A stretch of 64,000 nucleotides of DNA from Diabrotica undecimpunctata. Lineage: Eukaryota > Arthropoda > Insecta > Coleoptera > Chrysomelidae. Each line of letters opens with the position of its first letter. The first letter of the stretch is position 1. A program made the position numbers and the translations under genes. The notes below the pieces were generated by a model. The model worked only from the letters and a program-made list of their open reading frames with translations. It had not been told where the DNA came from and searched no databases. Location of the stretch: the NCBI RefSeq assembly GCF_040954645.1, contig NC_092808.1, forward strand, positions 84,699,389 to 84,763,388. Direction: 5' to 3'. Shown here piece by piece: positions 54,873-64,000 of this stretch.

Positions 54873-57800
54873 TTATGCAGAATGTGCCTAACCGTGCTAC
54901 GTCCAGATAATAACCAAAATTTTAAACGAATTATTGATAGCAATGCTTGTGGACCTGCATGCAAGTATTTATGATGATACGATATCACTATAAGTTTAGT
55001 TAATACATGACCGTTCGGGAGTATGATTGGATGCTTCTGGTCAAAAGACAATTCTGACTTTTGAAGACGTCCACCAACTCGTAATAGTCCTGTATCATCA
55101 AGAAAAGGATTTAATGATAAGATTTTACTCGATTTATGTATTGGTTTTGATTTTTTTATTGTTTGTATTTCCTGATGAAATACTTCATTTTGTGCCATAT
55201 ATACCAAACAAAAAAAACTTCTTTCTTTTTCATCTACAGTAAAAGGACCCGTTGTCTTATTATTAGATGATTTACAATTGGTGACAAACCGAAGTATATA
55301 TGCAAAAACACGCTGCAATTTAGCTAAGCTGGAAAATCGGTTCCAAATTTCAGCAAATTGCACAGTTGATATAAATGTTTGAATTACCTTCTGGTCAGGT
55401 ATGATAGAAATGTGTGAATTTGACAAAGCCTTAGTAGGCCAAGACAATTTATGAGAAGCTAACCATGGTGGCCCATTCCACCACAATTTTGAAGTGTTTA
55501 ATAACTTTGGTTCATATCCGCGCGTAATTATGTCGGCTGGGTTATCATGCGAGTCAACATGATGCCAGCTATATCCATTAGAAAGCCTTTGTATTTCCGA
55601 CACCCTATTTCCAACGAAGGTTTTCCATTGTGACGGTTCACCCAAAATCCAATGAAGAGTTATCATTGAATCAGACCAAAAATGTACCTCATCAAAGCTA
55701 ACACCTATTGTTGCGATAACCGCCGATGCCAATTTGGCAGCCAATAAAGCACCACACAATTCCAATCTAGGCAAAGATATTGTTTTTAAGGGTGCTACCC
55801 TTGATTTCGCACATAATAAATGAACTAAGCAAGAACCACCTTGATCCAGTGACCGAATGTAGAGTGCTGCGCCATAAGCAGACTCTGAAGCGTCACTGAA
55901 ACAATGTAATTGTCTATTAATTGGATTAGAACACAAAACTTGCCTGCTAATGTGAGTTTTCTCCAAATCTGCAATTGATTCCCTAAACTGGTTCCAAGCT
56001 GTGTGTAAATCTAAAGGTAAAGACTCATCCCAATTTAATTTTAATTGCCATAGTGATTGCATTATTAATTTAGCTTTAATTATAACTGGCCCTACTAGTC
56101 CAAGAGGATCAAATATCTGTGAAACTAAAGACAGAACTGTTCTTTTGCTAACCTTTGTGTAATTAGAAAAATTAATTTTATATTGAAGCGAATCTATCTT
56201 TGAATTCCAATAAAGCCCTAATGTTTTTGTTGTAACATCATCTGCAAGATAATGTTCAATGTCTCCCTTTATTTGAATATCCTCATCAAAAATTTCAGGT
56301 TTGTTTGATACCCATTTTCTAAGTGAAAATCCTGCTGTGCACAAAATATTATTTAATTCATCCTTTAATGATTTTACTTCTTCAATTGAACTCCCTCCTG
56401 TAAGCAAATCATCAACATAAAAATCCTTTAAAATCACCTGGGAAGCTAGAGGCAGGTTCAATTGATTCTCATGAGCTAATTGTTGTAAGCTTCTTATAGC
56501 CAAAAATGCTGCTGGAGCGGTCCCATATGTTAGCGTTTTCAGCTTGTATGTCTCAATTGGTTGCTCATCCGAAAACCTCCATAATATTTGTTGTAGTTTT
56601 TGCTGAGTTTTGCAAACAAAAACCTGTCGATACATCTTTTCGATGTCTGAAGCTATAACTACATTATGTTTTCGAAAACGAAGAAGAATGCACATTAAAT
56701 CATCTTGTAATTTTGGTCCGACCATTAGAACATCATTTAATGACAAACCACTGTCAGTTCTAGCTGACCCATCAAACACTACCCTTAATTTTGTAGTTAA
56801 AGACGTTTCTTTTAAAACTCCATGATGTGGAAGATAGTAGTTGGGTGTTTCTGAATTGAAGTCAGTTTTATCTTCAACCTTTGACATGTGACCCAACTGG
56901 ATATATTCCTGCATAAACTCATGGTATTTAATTTTCATTTCCAAATTTTTATTTAATTTATTTTCCAATAATTCAAATCTTTTTAGTGCATTACTATAAG
57001 AATCTCCTAAGTCAGAAATGTTTGACCTTGTTGGTAATTTAACAACAAAATGACCGTTTTCATTTTTAATCGTGCTAGCTTCAAACAACTCTTGACAATA
57101 AATGTCCTCCTTGGACATAACCTTTTTTGCACCAAATTCTTCTATTAACCAAAATTTTTCAATTTGGTTTTCCAAAACATTAGACGAAAAATTACATACC
57201 ACTGAATTGTTGCTAACCTTAATTGATTGACTAACTGGCCCTGAAATAACCCATCCCAACTTAGTTTTTTGGAGAATTGGTTGATTTTTGCCAAGTTTTA
57301 TCTGACCCACACATAATAATTGCCAAAAAACTGATGCTCCCAGTAATACATCAATTTGTTTTGAAACCCCAAATGTTTCATCTGCAAGTACAATGTTTTT
57401 AGGAATATTTATAAAATCCAAGTTTAAATCCGAAGTTGGTAAATTGTCAGAAATTTTATCAATTACCAATAAAAATGCATTTGTTTGATAATTGCTAAAC
57501 TTTGATAAAAGTGTCCCATTTAATGCCTGAGAAATGTTTGTTATACCTTGACCTAAACCTTTAACCGGAATGTGTACCTTATCTGCCCGTAATTGTAATT
57601 TTTCAAAAAATGAACGTGATATAAAATTTGACTGTGAACCTGAGTCCAATAAAACTCTACATTCATGCAAAATTCCATATTTGTCTTGCATATATACTAA
57701 GGCCGTTGAAAGTAAAATATCAGTTTTTAATCTGTATGATATACCTTGCTTAGAATGATTTAAAAAATTAATTGAATCCTGACCTATATCACCCGAATGT

Positions 57801-59245
57801 GATTCTAAAAAACATGTCTGACCTATATCACCCGAATGTGATTCCAAAAAACCTGTCTGACCCAAAAAGTTTAATTGAGATGTACCTTCCATTGAATTAT
57901 TATGGAATGCACCTTGTCCCTGAATATGTACTTCCTTTCCCTGATTAGATATGCCATTTCCCTGTGTGTGTGTTTCTTTCTGGGTAGATATACCACAAAT
58001 TTGTGATTCAACCTTTGATCCGTTGAGTTGAGTTGCATTTGTTTGTAAATGAGAATTGTTTATAAATTTACCATCCATATGTAAAAGAGTATTGTGTCGT
58101 TTTCCACAAAGTTTACAACCTCCCCATGTACAATGTTGTACTAAGTGTCCATCCTTTAGACAGTTCCAACATGCTTTTGATTTTGTTACCTCTTGTCTTC
58201 TAGCTGACACTGATAAATTATGAAATTTTTTACATGAATAAAAATAGTGCGGTAAATTACAAAGTGCACATTGTTTGGACGTTGCAATGAATGACTTTGA
58301 TAATGTCATTTTTTGCACCCTTTTTTTTGTTTCCTTTGATATTTGCTCTATATCTTGTTTATCCCTTTCTGAATTTTGTAAGTGTTGTACTTTATGATCT
58401 ATAAATGCTAAGAATTCCTGTATCGTAGAAAATTCGTTAACTGGACCCTTTTCTTGCCATTCCTTATTTGTGTAATAATCAAGCTTTTTCTCTATGGTAC
58501 AAAGTAAAAGAACATCCCAATGTTCAACTGGATAACCTAACATACCTAGTGACTTTAAATTTCTTTTTATACAACCTGACAATTTCTTTAATTCTAAACT
58601 ATTTACCTGAGTTATTTTTGGATATTCATATATAGCTTCAATATGACCACGTGCAATAAGTTTTTTCTTTTCATATGTTTCAGATAAAAGTTGCCATGCA
58701 ATAGTAAAATTTTTGCTAGTAGTTTTTAGCTGCTCCAGTTCATCCTGGGCATCCCCTATCAAAGCCCTTTTTAAATAGTGAAGCTTGTCAACATCATTTA
58801 AATCAGAATTTTCTATGACCATACTAGTAAAACTATCTCTAAATTCTAACCAATGTTGATAACAACCATTAAAAGTTGGAACCTCCAGTGGTGGTAACCG
58901 TACATTTTTTAAGCTATTTCGATCTAAACTAGTATTGTGACCTGAGTTTGCTATAGTCTCGTTTAAATTAACTTCATTCTTTAATATAATTTCTGCAGAG
59001 GCTATTAGTTTAAAATATGCATCCTGAAAATCTAACCTTTCTTGTAATTGTTCCTCTGATGTGTCTAATAAGTCAATTTCACTTTGTATTTGATCAAAAT
59101 CATTCCACCATTCTTTGCATTTGTCAACCCTAACTTGTAATTCTACTATTTTATCGTGAGTAAAACTGCTTATAAATGAATCAAATTTTGTAATTTGTGC
59201 CTTAAAGATACCACGCTTTCTTTTTAAAACTGTTAACTGATCCAT
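54767..59245 (-). CDS. BEL/Pao gag-pol polyprotein, open to the integrase zinc domain
   Basis: 1492 codons starting with MDQLTVLKRK, shortly after the 5' LTR and leader. Domains: coiled N-terminus; DUF1759-like gag, residues about 115-285 (PPLEVPTFNGCYQHWLEF); knuckles CALCNLPHYFYSC (326-338) and CWNCLKDGHLVQHC (359-372). Next come a tandem 13-residue repeat (GQT-FLESHSGDI, 462-488), protease with DSGSQ (534-538) and RT at about 800-960 with IASDIEKMY (Asp866) and YVDD (942-945). RNase H has FSDASES (Asp1117) and FWSDSM (Asp1191). The integrase His/Cys zinc region is at about 1390-1455 (HKCVTCFRVKP). The frame then ends about 34 residues early because of a one-base shift into the integrase core frame at about 54.85 kb. 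Everything before it is intact. It copies the element's RNA to DNA in cytoplasmic particles. Confidence 0.92.
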   Translation of the reverse strand: MDQLTVLKRKRGIFKAQITKFDSFISSFTHDKIVELQVRVDKCKEWWNDFDQIQSEIDLLDTSEEQLQERLDFQDAYFKLIASAEIILKNEVNLNETIANSGHNTSLDRNSLKNVRLPPLEVPTFNGCYQHWLEFRDSFTSMVIENSDLNDVDKLHYLKRALIGDAQDELEQLKTTSKNFTIAWQLLSETYEKKKLIARGHIEAIYEYPKITQVNSLELKKLSGCIKRNLKSLGMLGYPVEHWDVLLLCTIEKKLDYYTNKEWQEKGPVNEFSTIQEFLAFIDHKVQHLQNSERDKQDIEQISKETKKRVQKMTLSKSFIATSKQCALCNLPHYFYSCKKFHNLSVSARRQEVTKSKACWNCLKDGHLVQHCTWGGCKLCGKRHNTLLHMDGKFINNSHLQTNATQLNGSKVESQICGISTQKETHTQGNGISNQGKEVHIQGQGAFHNNSMEGTSQLNFLGQTGFLESHSGDIGQTCFLESHSGDIGQDSINFLNHSKQGISYRLKTDILLSTALVYMQDKYGILHECRVLLDSGSQSNFISRSFFEKLQLRADKVHIPVKGLGQGITNISQALNGTLLSKFSNYQTNAFLLVIDKISDNLPTSDLNLDFINIPKNIVLADETFGVSKQIDVLLGASVFWQLLCVGQIKLGKNQPILQKTKLGWVISGPVSQSIKVSNNSVVCNFSSNVLENQIEKFWLIEEFGAKKVMSKEDIYCQELFEASTIKNENGHFVVKLPTRSNISDLGDSYSNALKRFELLENKLNKNLEMKIKYHEFMQEYIQLGHMSKVEDKTDFNSETPNYYLPHHGVLKETSLTTKLRVVFDGSARTDSGLSLNDVLMVGPKLQDDLMCILLRFRKHNVVIASDIEKMYRQVFVCKTQQKLQQILWRFSDEQPIETYKLKTLTYGTAPAAFLAIRSLQQLAHENQLNLPLASQVILKDFYVDDLLTGGSSIEEVKSLKDELNNILCTAGFSLRKWVSNKPEIFDEDIQIKGDIEHYLADDVTTKTLGLYWNSKIDSLQYKINFSNYTKVSKRTVLSLVSQIFDPLGLVGPVIIKAKLIMQSLWQLKLNWDESLPLDLHTAWNQFRESIADLEKTHISRQVLCSNPINRQLHCFSDASESAYGAALYIRSLDQGGSCLVHLLCAKSRVAPLKTISLPRLELCGALLAAKLASAVIATIGVSFDEVHFWSDSMITLHWILGEPSQWKTFVGNRVSEIQRLSNGYSWHHVDSHDNPADIITRGYEPKLLNTSKLWWNGPPWLASHKLSWPTKALSNSHISIIPDQKVIQTFISTVQFAEIWNRFSSLAKLQRVFAYILRFVTNCKSSNNKTTGPFTVDEKERSFFCLVYMAQNEVFHQEIQTIKKSKPIHKSSKILSLNPFLDDTGLLRVGGRLQKSELSFDQKHPIILPNGHVLTKLIVISYHHKYLHAGPQALLSIIRLKFWLLSGRSTVRHILHKCVTCFRVKPTLLVPLMEIYLNLDFCLQGHFIIVV

Positions 59246-59462
59246 TGCATCGACTATGTATGATATTAATAAAGTTTAAAGCTTGCTATTAATAAATCCT
59301 AACAAACCGAAATTATAATAACCTTGTGACACAAATTAATATCTCTCTTATTCCAGGATAGGTATTATAGGAATGAAAAAATGTGTACTCACCACATACC
59401 ATGCCATATAAACTTTTTCACTTGCCGATAAAAAATACACTAACTTGTTGCTTGTTGATAAA

Positions 59463-59480
59463 ATCCGGCTCGAAGGACCA
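59463..59480 (-). other. Primer-binding site, tRNA-Tyr type
   Basis: On the minus strand TGGTCCTTCGAGCCGGAT directly follows the 5' LTR. Its complement, atccggctcgaaggacca, is what I recall as the 3' end of insect and vertebrate tRNA-Tyr plus CCA. It would prime minus-strand DNA synthesis. Confidence 0.8.
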
Positions 59481-59732
59481 TGAATAATGTATTTATTTCT
59501 GAGCCTTCAGAAGTATTGTGGACTGTATTCCTTGTATAAAAAATATTTATTCTGACTTTAACACCTTTTATTATAATAATTTTATAAAAACTTAAAATTA
59601 ACAAAACCCAAAAAAGAATGAAGAATGTCTTGTTTCTCCTTGACAGCTACGCACCGTCGTTGTCGCTAGTGTTCGACCCATGCGCCCTGTGGTCCGTGCA
59701 GGGACGGCTCTTGCACTGTTGACTGCTGAACA
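59481..59732 (-). repeat. BEL element 5' LTR
   Basis: 252 bp, no difference seen from the 3' LTR. It should carry the promoter for the genomic RNA, transcribed toward lower coordinates. Confidence 0.95.
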
Positions 59733-59737
59733 CCACC
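59733..59737 (+). repeat. 5-bp target-site duplication (BEL), right
   Basis: CCACC, identical to 53544-53548. Confidence 0.9.
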
Positions 59738-60079
59738 TCTGAAATGTAAGCATCTCTATGATATAATGTTCTGTAGTACCCTTGGATAATTTTCATAATT
59801 TCTTGTTGTTCATATACAGCATGTCCTTGTCTATTTTTTAGCTTATTAATGCTCCTGGTTCCTGTCTTTACCTTTCGTTTTAGAACGTTAACGCTTTTAT
59901 TTTGTTCTATGGCATTAGTTGTTTCTTTAGTGTTAAAATCCCTTATTTCTTTCCTAACAGATTTTGAAATCGTTTTATTTAAATTCCTAAGCTCTGCGAT
60001 GTTCACTGTGTGCTTATCTTTCATTCCCCTTCTTTTTTTGCCTTAGGTTCATTGTGCCTTCTGTAAGTTTTTCATTTTG

Positions 60080-60166
60080 TCTTGTTTGCTTAGCTTGACA
60101 GGTCTTTAACCTTAAGCTTAACCTTAAGCTTAAAAGCTTCTTTTAGCTTAACCTTTCGTTAAGTTG
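60080..60166 (-). repeat. Small palindrome-rich repeat, copy 2
   Basis: Matches 52646-52722 (ttaagctaaaagaagctttt, cctgtcaagctaagcaaaca), with one extra internal copy of gcttaaggttaa. Confidence 0.8.
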
Positions 60167-61389
60167 TTTTATGCCGGTTTTATCTTGCTCGTCATTATGA
60201 AGATTTTTATCTATTTCTTCCTGGTATGCCCTTGTGTTAATAATTGCAGTGAACGTAACATTTTTAGTCCTTGTTACCATATTTCTTCGTTCCTTCTTTA
60301 CGTTCAAGACTACCTTCGCTCTAACCATTCTATGGTCACTTCCGGTTGAAAATTGATTTAATACAGTTAGGTCTTGAACAGCGTCTTTTTTGTTAGTAAC
60401 GATAAATTCAATTTCGTTCTTGTTCAAGCTATTTGTGATTGTCACGTCCACTTTCTTTGGAGGCTTTTTTTAAAATGGGTTTTCATGACATATAGTCTGT
60501 GTTGCAGAAGAAATTCTATAAGAGTTTGACCCCTTTCGTTTCTGTCGCCATATCCATGAAGTCCAAGTACAAACTCCGAATCATCCTGCTTGTAGCCTAT
60601 TTTTGCATGTAGGTCTCCCATCAGTATGGTATAGTTGGTGGTTACCTCTTCTAGCGCAGTTTAACGTCATCGTAGAACCATTCAACTTCTTGGATCGTAT
60701 ATCTGGATGATCTTAATCGAATTTTTTCGTTTATTTTGTAGATAAGATAAATAACTCTATCACTTATGCTTTTAATTGTAATTGTAAGTATATTCTTCAT
60801 GTGTTTTTTATTTATCATAAATCCGACGCCACCATTAGAAGATTCTCCTTTATAGTGAAATAGATTTCCCGACGAAAGTATCGTTTGTTCTTCGCCTTTT
60901 CGCCGTACTTCAGATAATCCAAGTATATCCCATTTTACATGCTTCAGCTCGTTTTTTTAAGTTCCTTAAGTTTTTCGTCCTCCATCAATGTTCTGGTGTT
61001 ATATGTTGCCATAAACCATATTCTTTGCCGTTGTCGTTTATCTAGGTAGCCTGGTCCACTTCAGAGATTCTAAGACCCCCTGTTCCTCTACCTCCGTGAC
61101 TGCTACCATAGCCTAGTTTCAAGGGACTGTCGGAGACTGAGGGCCTTGCGTCTTCATCGTTTCTCATTTCACGGGGGTTCATGGCTGTTTCTTTACCAAG
61201 CTGGCCTGTGCGGGTTGGTAGACGGATGTTAGGATGGGTTTGGAAATTTTGGGGTCTTTGACAAGGATGATCGGTTGGGACGTGATACCCTCTCGATTAA
61301 AGTGAGTGAGAGTAAACCACGACTCACGTAGACAGGGCAGGGTCGCCAACCTGTAGTAGACCTAACTTTACCGGGATCGTAAAGTGTAT

Positions 61390-61417
61390 CTACCCGTTAC
61401 CCTTGGGTAACGGGTAG
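61390..61417. repeat. Perfect 12-bp-arm hairpin
   Basis: ctacccgttacc and ggtaacgggtag around cttg. It lies at the 5' border of the RTE element and could be a structural element of its leader. Confidence 0.85.
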
Positions 61418-61629
61418 TAAGAATTATAAGGTAAAAGAACTAAAAACAAACGAAGAAAATGCAAACATAAATTAACAAATCAACAAAAAAAAGAATGTAT
61501 ATTATCTGATCCTGGACTAGTATTTCTAATGGAGTAAATAGTTTAAATAAATTCAGTAAAGCTTATAGGATTATTTGTGAAGTGTTTTTGATTAATAGAG
61601 TTGCTTAATTTTCTTCAAATCGTATCTTA

Positions 61630-62430
61630 TTTAAGAATTATATTGAATAGCTTTTACCACTGGAAGCAGTACAATATTGATTGGTAATTATTTCAGATAT
61701 ATTGCATTCAGACGTAAATGTCTGGTTATCTTTTATTAAGTACTCTATAGAATGATGTGAATTTTCAGATATACTTCTAATCATGTTCCAGATTTGACCA
61801 AAGAGTAGATCTATTGGTTTCTGAAACAAACTTTTACCATTTAACCCTTATTCTTTTAAATTTAAAATTATTTTCAGTAGTTTTATATCGTTTATATGTA
61901 TTAAAAGCCGATTTAGATTCTCTTGTTGCCTGTTTGCACTCATCGTTCCACTACGGCAAAGGTGAACATTTTGGATGATAATCTTTTTTTCCAATGGATT
62001 TATTTGCTACATCAATGATGACTATATTGAAAAAGTATGTTTTTTCATAAAGATATTGATCTGTGTCTAACATTTCTCTATTATCCATAGCTGATGAAGA
62101 AATCGACGTTGAAAACATTGTCCAGTTGGCATTATTTACGGACTATTTGGTGATGTGTGTATTGTGCTTATGGTATAACAGATCGTTAACTAAGATGGGT
62201 AAGATATCACTTCCATATAGATCAGGTAAAACGTTCCACGATAAGCTAGGTTGCAAGGATGGTTCACAAATTGACAAATCAATTCCTGAAAACTTCCGTG
62301 TTGTTGCATTATACCAAGTGTTCCTGCCGTCATTTCGTAGATTTAAATTAAGATTATTTGGGATAATTTCTATTTTTCTTTCCATTTGTGTGATTTTTTT
62401 GAACTTTATAATGAATTGAGTGTATTAAAA
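61630..62430 (-). pseudogene. Jockey-type LINE endonuclease C-terminus and linker fragment
   Basis: Right to left: TRKFSGIDLSICEPSLQPSL, SWNVLPDLYGSDILP (62.2-62.32 kb; the last block of the endonuclease, its usual His replaced) and then CSPLPWWNDECKQATRESKS (61.92-61.97 kb) with the AFNTYKRYKTTENNF linker. The RT is absent. The fragment ends near 62.43 kb where another LINE begins. Broken by stops and frameshifts. Confidence 0.7.
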
Positions 62431-62435
62431 TTTCC

Positions 62436-63470
62436 CTATATAATTCGAGGTGTAAAAATCAAATATAACTCAATATATAACTCAAAGTTATAGCGCCTAC
62501 GCCACAAACCCTGTTTTTGGATTCCTCCATATATTTTCCTTAGAATTTTTCTCTCGAAACGTTTAAGCAATTCTTGGTCGTTCTGTGTAAGTGACCACGT
62601 TTCTGACCTATATGTTAACACTGGCCTTATTAGTGTTTTATATATGGTACCTTTAATTTTTCTGGGTAGTTGGGGCCATCTGTTTCCTCAAGCCATAATA
62701 GCACTTATTGGCAAGCACTATTCTTCTTTTAATTTCTTCGCTGACTTTGTTGTCTTTGGTCAGCAGCGAGCCCAGGTAGACGAAGGTGTCCACATCTTCC
62801 AGTTCCAGATAATCAATTAATAGTCTAGGTATCGGGTTGCCTGATCAAGTACAATACATATACTTGGTTTTCTGAGAGTTTATTTTTAATCCTATTCTCA
62901 GTGCAGACGCCCTTAGTGATCGAAATGCTTCGATCAGATATTCTGTCGACCTAGCAATAATGTCTATGTCATCTGCATATTCGACCACTCATACAGATTA
63001 AAGATGGTGCCATTCGTATTATTGTGGCACTCTCGAATTACTTTTTCTAGTGCAAGGTTAAATAAGAAACACGACAGTCCATCTCCCTGTCTCGGTCCAT
63101 TTTTACAATGGAAGGGTCTTGAAAAGTCGTTTTGGATTCTGACTACACTCTCTACGCCTGTGAGTGTAAGTTCCGTTAGTTGAACAAGATGAAGCGGCAT
63201 TTGAAATTCCACCATAGCCTGTAGAAGTTTTTGTCTGTTGACTGAGGAAGTCTGGTGGGAGACTGGAAGTCTCTTATATGCTTCATTTTTCTGTTGGTTA
63301 ATGGATCTACATTCTTCGTCAAACCAATTTATGTTTAATTTAGATTAGTTAGGTTTTAAAAAGCCTTTAGCCGCTGTATGGATAGCTTCCTTGCATTTGG
63401 TCCAGTGTTCTTCTATACTTATATTTTCGTAAATTCTTGTTAGTTCTTCAAAATTATGAGGGTGGATAAA
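62436..63470 (-). pseudogene. LINE relic: linker, RT palm and C-terminus, RTE-like
   Basis: Right to left: INWFDEECRSINQQKNEAYK (63.29-63.35 kb), then VESVVRIQNDFSRPFHCKNG and PRQGDGLSCFLFNLALEKVI (62964-63215; GPRQGD is the RT motif). A decayed palm-to-thumb stretch follows, then RPVLTYRSETWSLTQNDQELL and FERKILRKIYGG (62436-62640). The 3' end is missing, cut at the junction with the Jockey fragment. Several stops. Confidence 0.7.
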
Positions 63471-64000
63471 ATTCAATAAAAACCCGGCAAGCAATTTATA
63501 CTTTTAATTACAAGAAGAGTACAGTAAAATTGTAAAAATAGATTTTTTTATCACCTAAAATATTAACCCAACAGAATTGTTGACTCATAATGAGTAGTTG
63601 AGGGGTGAATAATGACTAGTGTGGTAATAAATTCATAAAAACCTAGCAGAGCACTGTGTTGCGGTTAAAACTACTAGTTTTTACCGTAAGCCAGCAAAAT
63701 CGCTCCCCGTAAGAGTGGTTTGGTGGTGAAAAATTATTATGGTGGTGATAAATTAGTGAAAAATGGGTGAAAAAATATTACGTAGGTTAAATTGGATTCC
63801 GCTCATTTGTCCCCGCTACCTGAAGGGTCCTCTTATAAAGGTGGGGTTAGAATTTCATCTAAGGGTGCGCTTAGCTGTGTTTGCTTTTTTACTAGGTGTA
63901 TTAATTAGTTTATGTGTATCAATAGTATCTATTGATATGCTATTAATGCGGCATGCAAGTGTTTAGGAAGAGTTTAGGATTGATGTATGAGTTTGTGAAA
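63471..64000. other. Unassigned right edge
   Basis: No recognised gene. A 67-codon plus-strand frame (63763-63966) has a basic start and a hydrophobic segment (LAVFAFLLGVLISLCVSIVS), but nothing else supports it as a gene. The sequence has several short ggtggtgataaatt-type repeats around 63.60-63.75 kb. Confidence 0.35.

Larger units (their letters stand above)
53549..59732 (-). mobile_element. BEL/Pao LTR retrotransposon, complete and young
   Basis: Two 252-bp LTRs that are identical by eye (53549-53800, 59481-59732) bound a 5.7-kb internal region. A 5-bp duplication CCACC flanks the element, typical of BEL/Pao. In element orientation the LTR runs TGTTCAGC...TTATTCA. The primer site abuts the 5' LTR and a purine tract precedes the 3' LTR. 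Gag, protease, RT, RNase H and integrase occur in Pao order. It inserted in an RTE LINE, whose frame resumes on each side. LTR identity implies recent insertion. Confidence 0.97.
59733..61385 (-). pseudogene. RTE-type LINE, endonuclease and linker (5' side of the BEL insertion)
   Basis: Frames give DILGLSEVRRKGEE and GGVGFMINK (about 60.80-60.95 kb), both RTE endonuclease motifs. GSDHRMVRAKV (60143-60451 stretch; catalytic His of SDH) follows, then a linker with KEIRDFNTKETTNAIEQ (59647-60024) and IIQGYYRTLYHRD, which connects across the BEL element to the frame at 53547. It contains stops in the endonuclease and a small repeat insertion near 60.1 kb. The 5' end is near the hairpin at 61.39 kb. 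Confidence 0.8.

Noticed and set aside
63763..63966. Small membrane protein gene
   Set aside because: A single hydrophobic stretch in a 67-codon frame at the window edge, with no other support.

Overview
The window looks like A+T-rich intergenic DNA from an insect nuclear genome. I see no bacterial-style operons and no intact conserved host protein gene. The diagnostic content is insect-type transposable elements: Jockey and RTE LINEs, an RNase H LINE, BEL/Pao, hAT, maT/mariner, a Crypton-like tyrosine recombinase and a tRNA-derived SINE. There is also one tRNA-Asp and several long (TA)n tracts. A beetle or another TE-rich insect fits, but the sequence alone does not fix the order.

Layout. 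0-4.6 kb: a decayed Jockey-type LINE (minus) split by a 5'-truncated RTE-type LINE with a 14-bp target-site duplication (TSD). 5.2-9.4 kb: exons of a decayed, intron-containing gene family with a DUF7869-like domain (minus). 9.4-11.85 kb: an RNase H-bearing LINE (plus) landed in one of these exons. 12.9-14.6 kb: an old Tc1/mariner fossil containing a hAT relic with perfect 8-bp TSDs. 14.6-17 kb: two RTE-type relics in opposite orientation. 17.6-18.6 kb: an uninterrupted two-exon tyrosine recombinase gene (minus), with a 136-bp nested palindrome 228 bp upstream of its chosen start. 19.2-20.2 kb: a second DUF7869-like relic. 21.4 kb: tRNA-Asp. 22.8 kb: a foldback MITE. 24.1 kb: a SINE with perfect 14-bp TSDs. 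25.4-26.8 kb: a LINE 3' end abutting a probable LTR. 28.7 kb: a mariner 3' end.

30.5-34.9 kb: a nearly full-length but broken Jockey-type LINE (plus), ending in a (TA)n tract. 36.3-37.6 kb: a diverged tandem duplication carrying SINE copies. 38.8-43.9 kb: a triple nest, in which an RTE LINE contains a 3.5-kb element with about 0.7-kb inverted terminal arms, which contains a maT (DD37D-type) transposon. 45.8-49.7 kb: a degenerate Pao element with a 137-bp-arm inverted duplication. 49.7-52.1 kb: unassigned sequence with internal repeats. 52.1-61.4 kb: an RTE LINE interrupted by a young BEL/Pao element (identical 252-bp LTRs, 5-bp TSD, tRNA-Tyr-type primer site) whose only visible lesion is a one-base frameshift in the integrase. 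61.6-63.5 kb: two more LINE fragments.

The elements do not form a pathway. What links them is stratigraphy, because nested insertions with preserved TSDs give relative ages. The least explained items are the DUF7869-like family, the recombinase with its neighbouring nested palindrome, and the large-inverted-repeat element.
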